A stretch of DNA of 23,056 nucleotides from a virus, in IMG/VR virus record IMGVR_UViG_3300025364_000011, positions 1-23,056 of that record, one strand, 5' to 3'. Shown piece after piece: positions 1-7,968 of this stretch. How positions within the stretch are numbered: the stretch's first letter is position 1; the number at the start of each line of letters is the position of its first letter. A program made the translations under genes and the position numbers. The notes beneath the pieces are model-generated. The model was not told the origin of the DNA. It did no database searches and saw nothing but the letters and a program-made list of their open reading frames with translations.

Positions 1-750
1 TATTATTGTTTCTGCTAATGCAAAACCTGGTACGCCTGCTAATGCACTTGTAAGTCTGTATGCGTGCTGCCAAGGTGCGCCGTTCTTATGATATTCGAAA
101 AAGAAGTCAAAAGGAGATCCTGATAAAGAAGACAAAAGTGCCATACCACCAAATTGATAATAGCCTGTAACAGGCGCTACAAATCTTGACGAAGCGGCAG
201 TATAGTTGCTAGACAAATCGAATGTTTCTGTTGTCATTCCTATTTTAGCAGTCGCACCACCCGTAAATGACTGACTTGCTGTTAAATACGCTTGAAACAT
301 TATACGATTATTAAGATAGCGACTCTCAACTCTCCATTGGGTACCATTTGGTGAGTATGTTCTTGATTCGTTAGGTATTGATATAACATTAGTTGTGGTT
401 GCGGGCGCTATTGCATAAGCAGACGTTTCAACCGTATCAGAACCTGTACTTGTAACAGTAACTGTATTAAATGTAGTATCAATCTTTTTAATAGTGATTG
501 ATTGAAGTTGACCTGTGGCAGCGGGTAAGTTAACGACCTTATTGTTCTGAGAAGCGTCAACGTAGATAACAACCTCAGTATTAGCGGTTATGTTGTATGG
601 ACTTGCTGAGGTAGTAACCCGAGTAAATCCGTCAATCGCATTAGTGAAGTTCTTAAGCGGATTAAGATTAGCATTCATGAAGGCAGGGGTTGCATTATCC
701 CCGTTCACGACTGCGGCTGCATTGGTTATTATTGGTGTGGTAACTGACAT
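1..750 (-). CDS. Tail tip/fibre protein with C1q-like domain (partial, C-terminus off window)
   Basis: The reading frame starts at an ATG at 748-750 and stays open to base 1, so only the first 250 residues are seen. An N-terminal part (about residues 1-50) is followed by a beta-rich stretch (about 50-110) with the pattern seen in tail fibres (VVNLPAATGQ, then SITIKKID and NTVTVTSTG). From about residue 155 the segments FVAPVTGYYQFGG and FFFEYHKNGAPW resemble the C1q/TNF-like jelly-roll, in which an F-x-AP-x-xGxY core and a 'KNG' turn are common. It is the last tail gene visible, one base after the distal-tail-like gene, which suits a tip or receptor-binding role. Function is inferred from position and fold; the receptor cannot be read from the sequence. 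Confidence 0.75.
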   Translation of the reverse strand, partial: MSVTTPIITNAAAVVNGDNATPAFMNANLNPLKNFTNAIDGFTRVTTSASPYNITANTEVVIYVDASQNNKVVNLPAATGQLQSITIKKIDTTFNTVTVTSTGSDTVETSAYAIAPATTTNVISIPNESRTYSPNGTQWRVESRYLNNRIMFQAYLTASQSFTGGATAKIGMTTETFDLSSNYTAASSRFVAPVTGYYQFGGMALLSSLSGSPFDFFFEYHKNGAPWQHAYRLTSALAGVPGFALAETII

Positions 751-751
751 A

Positions 752-1861
752 TTATATAAAGGCTTTGAGTGTCTGTAGTGTTATCTGATTAGTAGCTGTT
801 GAATGTAACATTAAATCATCAGTGTCTCTTTGAATAAGCAAATTAGGGTTATTGCTTGATTGCAAATAATGACTAAAGAATAGCGGGGTATTTGTATCTG
901 AATCTACCTCGTAATAGCTAGGATCTATCTCATTCTGAGTAACGGGATCGTATAATAGATTATCAACTGAAATAAACAAAAGATCATTCGGATTAGCAAC
1001 TGCGTCAAGCCACGTAATCTTCAGATCTGAGTCGGTGGTTAGGTTAGTTACTTGTATGAATTGGTTTTGACTCAGAGCGTCTAACAATATTGAATAGGTG
1101 TAGCTAGGGCGTGAAGTAGCAAGATCAAGCCCAGCGGTTGTGGTGAATAATGGTGTTGACGTTAGCGTTTGAGTAAACCCAGCGCTTACTGAATAATCTT
1201 CAACTCTAAAATATTTATCAAGTACCGACAAAGGTAGATCGCCTTGTAAGTATTCGTATTGTTGTCCTGTATTCGTTAAATTAGAAAAAGCAGGGAATGA
1301 GTTTATTTCATATGATCCAAACTCGATAGAGCCAACCGTTAAGAACTCAAACATTTCTGGATCAGTAAACTTATACAGTGTCTGATTGCCGGTAAAGTAA
1401 CTAAGTGTCTCATCACCTTCATAGAACTCTGGATTAGCAAGTATCAAATCAACATCATATCGCTTATACTCAGCCCCTTGTTCATTGATTCCAGAGAATA
1501 CTTGAGGTAGCCCTGAACACTCTGCATATTGCCATAATACACGCTGTACTGATATGCCTTCTTGAATACCTTCCTCCCATACAAAGAACTTGCGGGGAGT
1601 ATTTGAGAATAGCCCTAATATATAGTCTTGCGTGTACCGACTATTTGTTGGTAAAGAAAAACTTAATTTAATTACAGTATCATCAAGTTTATTTCTTTCA
1701 TCTCCATTTAAGCGAGCCTCACCGTCAAATAATGCCGATTTTGTACGCTCAGTTTTAACACGTGGTCTGTAGCTTAATCCTAAGTCTGAACAGTTAAAAA
1801 CTATGAAGTCTCCATTACGTGGATCTCCAAATTGAAAGGGTATTTTATTGTCTAAAAACAT
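752..1861 (-). CDS. Distal tail (Dit)-like baseplate protein
   Basis: This 369-residue protein is encoded directly downstream of the tape measure gene (one base apart), which is where siphoviruses place the distal tail protein that caps the tail tube and holds the tip. The N-terminus has beta-hairpin-like segments (IPFQFGDPRNGDFIVF, then RVKTERTK) and the middle has YKRYDVDLILANPEFYEGDE, similar in style to the 'dv.l.a.dP.w' segment common in Dit/phage tail family proteins. No enzymatic motif is visible. The C-terminus (about 250-369) looks like an extra beta domain and could bind carbohydrate or the next tip protein. The call rests mainly on gene order. Confidence 0.6.
   Translation of the reverse strand: MFLDNKIPFQFGDPRNGDFIVFNCSDLGLSYRPRVKTERTKSALFDGEARLNGDERNKLDDTVIKLSFSLPTNSRYTQDYILGLFSNTPRKFFVWEEGIQEGISVQRVLWQYAECSGLPQVFSGINEQGAEYKRYDVDLILANPEFYEGDETLSYFTGNQTLYKFTDPEMFEFLTVGSIEFGSYEINSFPAFSNLTNTGQQYEYLQGDLPLSVLDKYFRVEDYSVSAGFTQTLTSTPLFTTTAGLDLATSRPSYTYSILLDALSQNQFIQVTNLTTDSDLKITWLDAVANPNDLLFISVDNLLYDPVTQNEIDPSYYEVDSDTNTPLFFSHYLQSSNNPNLLIQRDTDDLMLHSTATNQITLQTLKAFI
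863..875 (-). repeat. Third copy of the 13-nt motif, inside the Dit-like gene
   Basis: TAGTCATTATTTG on the minus strand lies within the coding sequence of the distal-tail-like protein, 113 bases before the start codon of the tail fibre gene. It is identical over 13 bases to the copies ahead of portal and scaffold. It could be a regulatory copy or chance, as its distance to the next start differs. Confidence 0.4.
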
Positions 1862-1862
1862 A

Positions 1863-4310
1863 TTACGTTATTCCATATGGGACGGGGAATCCCATGTTTG
1901 ATTGACCCCCAAAGTTGTTTTGTTCAAATGATTGATTATATGAATCTGCTATACTTGAAGAGTTGCCCCCAAAATCTTTACCTATTTCATCAAAGAACGT
2001 AGCAAGGGCGTTAGTTGCTCTAGCATTAGCGACATACTCTTGACCTGCTTCATTAGTCTGTACGATTGCGTTTTGACCTTGTGGGAATCCACCGCTTGCG
2101 AATCCAGGAATATTATCAAACGTCTTACTAATAGATACCTTTTGAAACTCTGGTACATCAGGCAAGTTTAGAACATCATTAAGGTTGTTGTAGTTACGCA
2201 GTACATTGTTAACAATGTCAATAATTGCGTTGCTTACAAATTCAAACGGGTTAAGTATAATACGAGCTAACCCCTTGAATACATCAGTTAATCCTCCCTT
2301 AAAATCACCTTCAAAGAACTTCTTTATTCCACTAAATATATCTTTAAAACCCGTGGCGAAGTTCAAGAAAAATCGACCAACATTAATTAATTGTGAGCCT
2401 ATCATAGCAGCCATATTTACAAAGAACCCTAAAAATATCTGACCAATCTTTTTAACTGTTTCAAAATCAACTCCTATTCCTCCAAATACTTCTTTAAATT
2501 CTTCGCCTAGTTCTTGCGTCTGCGTTCTAATACCGCCAACATCGTCATTCCAAGCTTTAGCTAGTAAACCAACACCTATTATTAGCCCGCCTATAATAAG
2601 CGTAGCAGGACCCCCCAATAAAAAGAACGCCCCTCCCAATAATCCAACCGCTAAAGCAACGCCTGTAATACCAGTAGCAAGACCAGGATTAGCGTCAACA
2701 ATCTTAAGCGCTAAATCGAGATATTTGCCTAGCTCTTCATTAAGCTTATTCCAAGTGGGGTCAAGGTCTTCTCCGATTAATATATCAAGTTCTTCTAATT
2801 TAGCTCTATTAATATCCGCAGCGAATCCGCCTTGCTCAAGACGTGCTTGAAAGGCAGCTTCTGCTGCATCAACGTTTTGTCTAAGCCCCGCTGATTTAGC
2901 CAGTGCCTTTTCTTCTTGAGTCAAAGAGTCGTAGTTCTTATCTCTCAGTTTACCCTCCGCTTGTAATATGGCAAGCCCTCTCGGCCCGATTTGACTAATA
3001 TATTCATCTTGCAAACCTGCCCGCTCTCCAAGCGCTGCATTTTCAGTTCTAAATTGTTGCGTGAGCTGAGCTATTCCTTCTTCCATGCCAATAGTTCCTG
3101 TACTAGCTATTTTTACAAAGCCTGCTAAGGTTTTTTCTACTTCTTCAGGATTAGTAAGACCTGCAAGCTGTAAATCTGCCGCCCCCTTAAGTAACGTAGA
3201 ACGAGTAACCCCAACTTTTTTACCTAAGTTATTAAATACGTTATCAATAGCTTTGTTAGTTTCAGCGCTTAACTTACCTACATCAACATTTTCTTCTGAT
3301 GCAGCTTCATCTAGTGCCTTTTGAAATTCGTCTGATACACTCTGTATCGTTCCACCTCCTCCACCGCTCACACTAGCTTGTAAGTCTTGTAATTTGCGCC
3401 GCGCTGGCTCTATATCAATGTCAAACTTGTTTTGTGCAGATGATAATTGAAAGCGTAAGTCATCAACTTGAAGCTTGAGCGTATCAACTTGATTCTTCAA
3501 AATATCCTCTTGAACTTTAGCTTGATCTTTTATTACCTGCGTTTCATTATCTATAACATCAAGCTTTTCTTCTCTTAAGTTAATCTCTTTTTGCAGCTGG
3601 TTAATCTGGTTACTAATAACCAATGTAGCGAACGGATCATTGGCAACCTCAGCCTGCGCCTTTTGAACGTCTAGTTGATCTTTTTGTACTTTGAGTTGTC
3701 TAAGTTCAGAATCAAGAACACCGCCACCTAATTGCTCACGTCTTAATTTAACCCGCTCATCAGTTTCTTTTTTAAGTAGGTTGATCTGTCTATTGATTAA
3801 ATTATACTCTCTATTTTTCACTGCTATTGATTGTTCAACGGCTTGCACTGAGTCGTTAAAAGCCCGCTCTTGTAAGTCTAATTCTCTACTAAGGTTCTTT
3901 GAAGCGTTGCTTGCTCCCTCCGTTGCTTTAGTTTCTTTATAAATATTATCAATGTTGTACCCGATAGCCAAAGCCTTTTCTTCATAGCTCTTGGTAGTAT
4001 CAGCAATCACCATTTTGGCATTTTGCTGTCTATTAGCGTATGCCTGTACCGAACCAGATAAACTAGCTTGAGCGATCCGAACTTGTTTGTATGACTGTAC
4101 TGCATTATTAGCAAAGTCAAAAATTGCTTTAGTTGAAATAGCAGAAAAGGCAGCACCCAAAGCACGACCCAAAACCGACCCCATTTGAGTACCTTGTTTT
4201 TGTAAGTTACCTTGATTTTGTTGAGTCGCTTTATTGATTCCTTGAGATATTCCGCTATTAAGCTTACTATTATCTACCTCAAGTACTACTTTGGTTTGGA
4301 TGTCTGCCAT
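1863..4310 (-). CDS. Tape measure protein
   Basis: At 815 residues this is the longest gene of the tail module and lies just after the tail assembly chaperone frames, overlapping the second by 25 bases. It sets tail length and is threaded inside the tail tube. Residues about 140-315 are rich in Q, K, E and L with heptad spacing, as in long coiled coils, and end in a glycine run (316-320). Two hydrophobic blocks follow at about 544-585 and 623-655, typical of the membrane-interacting part of tape measure proteins. The C-terminus carries the glycine-rich GFASGGFPQGQNAIV segment followed by NEAGQEYV, a signature seen at the end of many tape measure proteins (G-E-x-G-x-E). By the usual 0.15 nm per residue the tail would be roughly 120 nm. 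Confidence 0.93.
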   Translation of the reverse strand: MADIQTKVVLEVDNSKLNSGISQGINKATQQNQGNLQKQGTQMGSVLGRALGAAFSAISTKAIFDFANNAVQSYKQVRIAQASLSGSVQAYANRQQNAKMVIADTTKSYEEKALAIGYNIDNIYKETKATEGASNASKNLSRELDLQERAFNDSVQAVEQSIAVKNREYNLINRQINLLKKETDERVKLRREQLGGGVLDSELRQLKVQKDQLDVQKAQAEVANDPFATLVISNQINQLQKEINLREEKLDVIDNETQVIKDQAKVQEDILKNQVDTLKLQVDDLRFQLSSAQNKFDIDIEPARRKLQDLQASVSGGGGGTIQSVSDEFQKALDEAASEENVDVGKLSAETNKAIDNVFNNLGKKVGVTRSTLLKGAADLQLAGLTNPEEVEKTLAGFVKIASTGTIGMEEGIAQLTQQFRTENAALGERAGLQDEYISQIGPRGLAILQAEGKLRDKNYDSLTQEEKALAKSAGLRQNVDAAEAAFQARLEQGGFAADINRAKLEELDILIGEDLDPTWNKLNEELGKYLDLALKIVDANPGLATGITGVALAVGLLGGAFFLLGGPATLIIGGLIIGVGLLAKAWNDDVGGIRTQTQELGEEFKEVFGGIGVDFETVKKIGQIFLGFFVNMAAMIGSQLINVGRFFLNFATGFKDIFSGIKKFFEGDFKGGLTDVFKGLARIILNPFEFVSNAIIDIVNNVLRNYNNLNDVLNLPDVPEFQKVSISKTFDNIPGFASGGFPQGQNAIVQTNEAGQEYVANARATNALATFFDEIGKDFGGNSSSIADSYNQSFEQNNFGGQSNMGFPVPYGIT

Positions 4311-4468
4311 AGATATTTCGTCTGTAATTTGAATTTAGGAGGTTGCTTACCCTCTTTAAGATACGGCAAGATTGCATTAACATAGTCTATATGCTCACTG
4401 CGTTGAACTTCCATCATCTTCTGATTACTCAGCTCATACCAAAGCACCCATTTGTCATGAGCAGACAA
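4286..4468 (-). CDS. Tail assembly chaperone, T-type downstream frame (probably made as a GT fusion)
   Basis: As a separate gene this frame would need a TTG start at 4466-4468 and gives 60 residues. The frame is however open further upstream: it runs without a stop from about 4600 through SWGQSERIKY into LSAHDKWVLW. It lies in the -1 frame relative to the chaperone gene at 4474-5112. This is the classic G/GT arrangement of siphovirus tail assembly chaperones, where a fraction of ribosomes shifts before the G stop codon. Slipping at GGGTTTT (4582-4588) would give a 275-residue fusion (177 residues of G plus 98 residues of T frame ending at 4286). The T part binds the tape measure protein in known systems. 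I think the fusion is the real product and the TTG start is an artefact. Confidence 0.8.
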   Translation of the reverse strand: MSAHDKWVLWYELSNQKMMEVQRSEHIDYVNAILPYLKEGKQPPKFKLQTKYLWQTSKPK

Positions 4469-4473
4469 GTATT

Positions 4474-5112
4474 TTATTCGCTCACTTTGTCCCCAGCTGT
4501 GGAGGTCTGAGAGGACTTTGGAGTAGCTTGAGATAAATGAGAATTTAGCAAGACTGGCGTTATTTCCCCCAGCCTTTGTGTAAAACCCAGTGGCTGTCCG
4601 TTTTCAGGTTCAGCGGATACATCATAAATCAATCTCTTCTTAACCGGCTCACGCAGGCTCATAAAGTCTTCTAAGCTGGCGACTTTAGTCTCTAAGTCTT
4701 TCTTGCGTAGACCATTAGCGATTATGCCAATGATTTGATTCATTAAGTCTAAGAGTTCTTGACGCTTGCTTGCGAGTCGTTCTTTTTGATCTTGATTAAG
4801 CCCAGCTACAACGCTTGTGCCTTTAGTGATTTTGAGAGCTAGTTTAGTAGCCTCAGTCATCGCTTTTTCGTATTCCGCTTGCTGTTCTGGTGATCTGTCT
4901 TGATTCTTCTCTAGACCTTCCGCCTTAATCCTCCATTCTTCATATTCTTCATAAATAGAACCGAGGGCTTGAATATCTTCTAGGCTTTGACCATTAGCGG
5001 CGGCTTCCCATGCTTTGCAAGCGTGAGCGTAGAGAGGGGATAGGTTAGCAAATTGCTCTTCCATTCCCCCATATAGTACAAGTGATTTAATTTCAATGTT
5101 TCCGTATTTCAT
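4474..5112 (-). CDS. Tail assembly chaperone, G-type
   Basis: This 212-residue, largely helical and acidic protein sits between the major tail protein and the tape measure gene, the fixed position of tail assembly chaperones. It holds the unfolded tape measure protein soluble while tail tube subunits assemble; it is not part of the virion in known cases. Charged helices fill residues about 30-150 (for example YEEYEEWRIKAEGLEKN). The last 35 residues are polar and disordered-looking and end just before a stop at 4474. A -1 slippery heptamer lies at codons 176-177, with a hairpin 7 nt further on, so the protein is also expected as a longer GT form. No sequence-level homologue is claimed; the call is from position, length and the frameshift layout. 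Confidence 0.85.
   Translation of the reverse strand: MKYGNIEIKSLVLYGGMEEQFANLSPLYAHACKAWEAAANGQSLEDIQALGSIYEEYEEWRIKAEGLEKNQDRSPEQQAEYEKAMTEATKLALKITKGTSVVAGLNQDQKERLASKRQELLDLMNQIIGIIANGLRKKDLETKVASLEDFMSLREPVKKRLIYDVSAEPENGQPLGFTQRLGEITPVLLNSHLSQATPKSSQTSTAGDKVSE
4552..4574 (-). promoter_or_regulatory. Hairpin stimulating the -1 frameshift
   Basis: Seven bases (ACACAAA) after the slippery site, GGCTGG (4569-4574) can pair with CCAGTC (4552-4557), giving a 6-bp stem with one G-U pair and an 11-nt loop. A spacer of 5-9 nt is the range used by known stimulatory structures. A pseudoknot was not searched for. Confidence 0.55.
4582..4588 (-). promoter_or_regulatory. -1 programmed frameshift slippery site GGGTTTT
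   Basis: On the minus strand the bases read G GGT TTT in the frame of the chaperone gene, an X XXY YYZ heptamer. Codons 176 (GGT) and 177 (TTT) can re-pair as GGG and TTT one base back. The -1 frame is closed by TGA codons just upstream (within codons for AEPEN) and is open downstream all the way to 4286, so the shift must happen here or a little later. No other good heptamer is seen in the overlap. Confidence 0.8.
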
Positions 5113-5122
5113 ACGCTAATGA

Positions 5123-5144
5123 ACATTAAGATTTATCTTAATGT
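5123..5144 (-). promoter_or_regulatory. Perfect inverted repeat between major tail protein and chaperone genes
   Basis: The arms ACATTAAGAT and ATCTTAATGT are exact complements separated by two bases. The hairpin begins three bases after the major tail protein stop codon and ends ten bases before the chaperone start. There is no following T-run on the minus strand, so it is not a standard intrinsic terminator. It could protect the 3' end of a highly expressed message, be cut by an RNase, or be an operator. Confidence 0.6.
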
Positions 5145-5147
5145 CAA

Positions 5148-6485
5148 TTATAGTTCGATCTGTCGATAGAATCTGTAATTAGTTCCTTCAACAAATGGAA
5201 TTGCTGTTAAGGTGTAGGTGTATGATGGTTCTGAATCCTCTTGAGTCATTTCAACATTAGTGATTTCAACTTCAGGGAACTGCCATTGAACTGTTTTACC
5301 AGTATCTGACTTTCTCTGTACGTTAAGTTGACCAACAAATCCAGTCTTCAAGTTCTTTCTATCAAAGTAAGTACCCTCTTGCGAAGCTACGTAGACAATT
5401 GTAGGAATCTGATCATTATATACTGTTGAGAAAGTAAAGTCTCCGCTAGTAGCGTTATAGTGATACGTAGTCTCAGATACAAGACCAGCGGTCTCTACAC
5501 GGTCAAGTACAACACCTCCTGGCATTGATACTGCTCCGATACGAGTTGCGTTAAGTCCTCCGATGTTAAGAACACCAGCACTTACCGCTAATGAAGTCAA
5601 ACCGCCGTTTTGAGCGTTCTGAATGTACATTACGTCAACAAGTTGACGTTTAAGTACCTCACCTTTAGCAGCCGCCATATTCTTAGCATTACCAGTTCTT
5701 ACTTGAAGAGTGATTTCAAGAGTAAGACCAGTTGCAGATTTACCAACAGTGTAAAGTCCACATTTGCGATCAGCCATTTCAAGTGTATCAGTCCAGGTTC
5801 CTTCGACAAGACATTCAAAGATTGTAGTGATTTGGTGACCTAAGAAAGTTTCAGGGTTTGATCCTACTTGAATGTCATAAAACTGTGCGTTTCCAGCTGC
5901 GGACAAAGTAACATCAACTTCGCTTGAAGCAGAAGGTGCAAAAGTACCAGTATCAGCAACAGTATAGCCTGTGTAAGTTCCTACGGCGTTGCGAGCGATA
6001 AATCGAACGTAGCCATTAGAATCAGGGGTGAAGGCAGATGAAGTAAACTCAAAAGTTCGCTCATTACCAACGCTTGATCTAAGAACAACACTAATAGTAA
6101 GTGAAGTACTGGGGCTCATTAAGAAGCAGATATAGTCGCCTGATGCGTCAACAGTGATTCCTGAAAGTGTAGCACCGTCATCAGCTGCGGTAGCAGTGAT
6201 AAGTACTGACTGAGTGTCAAGAGATGATGTAGGTCGTCCAGCTGTTCCGAATTTGAACACTGAACCGTTGTTTGTGTATTTACGAGCAAGGATTGGTTGA
6301 GTAGTACCGTTAGCGACTGTACCAGTTGCAATAACCGCACGTGTTGGATACTGTGAAGCATACACACGACGCTCTACTTGGTCAGCATTAGTATTGAAGA
6401 AATTAGCAATAGGCTGAATCTCTCGATAATCATCAACAGTACCTAGTCTGTAATCCGTTACGGAGTTTTTAAGTAATATAGACAT
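5148..6485 (-). CDS. Major tail (tube) protein
   Basis: This 445-residue beta-rich protein lies between the tail terminator-like gene and the chaperone pair, the usual place of the tail tube subunit. It is made of Thr, Ser, Val and Gly-rich strands with few charged helices. The region from about residue 195 to the end (VTLSAAGNAQFYDIQVGSNPE, and the EIQVKR-like closing strands VQWQFPEVEITNVEM and YTYTLTAIPF) looks like the tube domain, since tube proteins commonly end with a 'v.fp.v.it' strand. The extra length over the usual 150-250 residues suggests one additional surface domain (about residues 60-190). It is expected to be among the most abundant virion proteins, which fits the stable hairpin just after its stop codon. 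Confidence 0.8.
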   Translation of the reverse strand: MSILLKNSVTDYRLGTVDDYREIQPIANFFNTNADQVERRVYASQYPTRAVIATGTVANGTTQPILARKYTNNGSVFKFGTAGRPTSSLDTQSVLITATAADDGATLSGITVDASGDYICFLMSPSTSLTISVVLRSSVGNERTFEFTSSAFTPDSNGYVRFIARNAVGTYTGYTVADTGTFAPSASSEVDVTLSAAGNAQFYDIQVGSNPETFLGHQITTIFECLVEGTWTDTLEMADRKCGLYTVGKSATGLTLEITLQVRTGNAKNMAAAKGEVLKRQLVDVMYIQNAQNGGLTSLAVSAGVLNIGGLNATRIGAVSMPGGVVLDRVETAGLVSETTYHYNATSGDFTFSTVYNDQIPTIVYVASQEGTYFDRKNLKTGFVGQLNVQRKSDTGKTVQWQFPEVEITNVEMTQEDSEPSYTYTLTAIPFVEGTNYRFYRQIEL

Positions 6486-6488
6486 AGT

Positions 6489-7034
6489 TTATTTATAAAT
6501 TGTGAATAAGATTGTAAGAGTTACATAATAGTGTGAAGGTCGATTAGTCGTGTCTTCCCAAAATATACGTTTCTCTAAAAGTGTATTATGTAGGGGTCGG
6601 TTCTTGAACGTTTCCGTTAAAGTCCCGCTATTGGTGTATTCCCCATCATTAAAGCAAAGTAGATCAATAAGCTCGTCTTGTATTTCAATGATTTGCTCTG
6701 ACATGTCTTGACTGTTAACAATGTTCTTTACAGTTGCGTTAATTACATATGGCCTAATCCAATAATCAAGCTTTTTGGCTAAACTGATTGAATCATCAGG
6801 ATAGAGTGCTTGCGTGTCTTGATCGTGCTGTACTGTAATAATACAGTTTGTGTTTATATTATTTGTTTTGAGTTCTTGCTCACTAGGGTATCTATAGAAC
6901 GGTGCTACATAAGCCCCTGTAAGTAATGAAATAGTTGACGTTTGCACTGCTTGATCTACTAACTGCGAAATAAACAAGTCTAATTGTTTAGAATTAGGTT
7001 GTTTGAAGTCCCATGTTGAGCGTGTGTATGTCAT
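6489..7034 (-). CDS. Tail terminator-like protein
   Basis: The gene encodes 181 residues and lies immediately before the major tail protein gene with a 3-base gap, and it overlaps the upstream gene by 4 bases (ATGA). In siphoviruses this slot holds the tail terminator or tail completion protein that caps the tail tube at the head end. The predicted order of helices and strands (helix at 17-35, strand NTNCIITVQHD, helix SLAKKLDYWIRP, closing strands SHYYVTLTILFTIY) resembles the lambda gpU-type fold, but the sequence alone does not prove it. Confidence 0.6.
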   Translation of the reverse strand: MTYTRSTWDFKQPNSKQLDLFISQLVDQAVQTSTISLLTGAYVAPFYRYPSEQELKTNNINTNCIITVQHDQDTQALYPDDSISLAKKLDYWIRPYVINATVKNIVNSQDMSEQIIEIQDELIDLLCFNDGEYTNSGTLTETFKNRPLHNTLLEKRIFWEDTTNRPSHYYVTLTILFTIYK

Positions 7035-7456
7035 ATCTTGTTAAGTGGTGGTATATTAGCGTCTCGTGGTTTGGCAGGTCGTGGTCTACCTGTTGGAATA
7101 CTTGGTGCAAGTAGTTTTTGGTTTTTGAGCATATCAACAGCTCCTTTAACATCGTACTTTCTAGCGCCATATTGAGCAGATGAGCCTAACCCGTTTCGGG
7201 GTGATGGTGCATAAGGTACGCCGTTAGTCTCAAAACTCCATTCTATTCTATTACCAATCCTGTCCTGCTTCATAACTGAGTTACGATCAAGTGTACCTTC
7301 ATCATAAACTCTTAGTGTCCTCACTGCGTTTTGAATTGATCGTGTGCCTTCATTTTCAAAAGCCTGTCTTTGTCTCGTTGCATTATCAGCCCACTCCTTT
7401 TCAATATCTTGAATTGCTCTATTGAGTGAAGCTTGATTAATAATGAACTTAGTCAT
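7031..7456 (-). CDS. HK97 gp10-like / head-tail completion protein
   Basis: This 141-residue basic protein starts inside the end of the previous connector gene (8-base overlap) and ends overlapping the terminator-like gene. Family members of the HK97 gp10 type begin with a long helix and carry a middle beta segment with a 'Y' and 'G' rich loop. Here residues 8-50 are helical, and WSFETNGVPYAPSP gives the typical 'vgt...Ya...e.G' style segment before a Lys/Pro-rich end (TGRPRPAKPRD). It would act at the neck joining head and tail. The call depends on position plus this weak pattern. Confidence 0.55.
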   Translation of the reverse strand: MTKFIINQASLNRAIQDIEKEWADNATRQRQAFENEGTRSIQNAVRTLRVYDEGTLDRNSVMKQDRIGNRIEWSFETNGVPYAPSPRNGLGSSAQYGARKYDVKGAVDMLKNQKLLAPSIPTGRPRPAKPRDANIPPLNKI

Positions 7457-7841
7457 ATGAGATACAGAATCCTTCTTTGTGCCGAGAGCCTAGAATTGCA
7501 AGTCCTCCTTGTTTGATAGGTACTTTGAGTTGAATCTTGTAGTAATCGTAAGCGCTGGAGTCTATAATTCCTCTTCTATTACCAATTTGCGATAGATTAA
7601 AGCTAATAATATCATCGTTTCTAATATCAGCTTTATCCCATACGATATAAAATCGTTTGCCTTCTTGTAATCCAGTGGGATAGAATTTATCAAAGTCACT
7701 GTTACTTGAGATGTCTTCTAAGAATATAAATCCCTCGAATACAGTCTCTAGTTGTGAGTTACTTATTCCCTCCGTTGGATTGCTTAGGTTCTGGCTTGCT
7801 CTTTGTATCAGTACTCTTGTCTTTGGTAGTGTTGTCGGCAT
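7449..7841 (-). CDS. Head closure / head-tail stopper protein
   Basis: The 130-residue product begins with TRVLIQRAS and a long beta-rich body (FEGFIFLEDI, GKRFYIVWDKADIRNDDIISF, YYKIQLKVPI), the pattern of SPP1 gp16-type and other head closure proteins, which form a small beta barrel ring under the portal adaptor. The start overlaps 83 bases of the small gene at 7759-7968 in another frame, but the conserved-looking N-terminal strand argues for using the ATG at 7841. It is part of the connector cluster between the adaptor and the neck protein. Confidence 0.6.
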   Translation of the reverse strand: MPTTLPKTRVLIQRASQNLSNPTEGISNSQLETVFEGFIFLEDISSNSDFDKFYPTGLQEGKRFYIVWDKADIRNDDIISFNLSQIGNRRGIIDSSAYDYYKIQLKVPIKQGGLAILGSRHKEGFCISYD

Positions 7842-7968
7842 AGATTAAACCTGTAGTTACGAATTGATTAAACAACTCTTCGCTTCCGAGATAGTCAACG
7901 ATCTCAGCTTTTGAAGCCTTTACCTTGCCTAAGTCTTGTGCGTGTGATGGGTGAGTTAGAATGTACAT
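7759..7968 (-). CDS. Small hypothetical connector-region protein
   Basis: This 69-residue frame fills the space between the adaptor and stopper genes: its ATG overlaps the adaptor stop codon, and without it 126 bases would be empty. Residues 1-45 look folded (a short strand MYILTH and helices AEIVDYLGSEELFNQFV). The tail from about 46 is Lys, Thr, Ser and Pro-rich and disordered. Its end overlaps the stopper gene by 83 bases. I do not recognise a family. Small proteins of this form, with a helical 'K..ka.vv..lg.e....v..G.l' pattern, are common beside phage connectors. It may be real but non-essential. Confidence 0.55.
   Translation of the reverse strand: MYILTHPSHAQDLGKVKASKAEIVDYLGSEELFNQFVTTGLIYADNTTKDKSTDTKSKPEPKQSNGGNK

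Noticed and set aside
590-778. Plus-strand 62-codon hydrophobic frame across the tail fibre gene start
   Set aside because: It overlaps the strongly supported fibre frame and is the complement of its N-terminal codons.
6119-6367. Second minus-strand frame inside the major tail protein gene
   Set aside because: It is an out-of-frame Leu/Ser/Gln-rich shadow of a Thr/Ala-rich gene and has no own signals.
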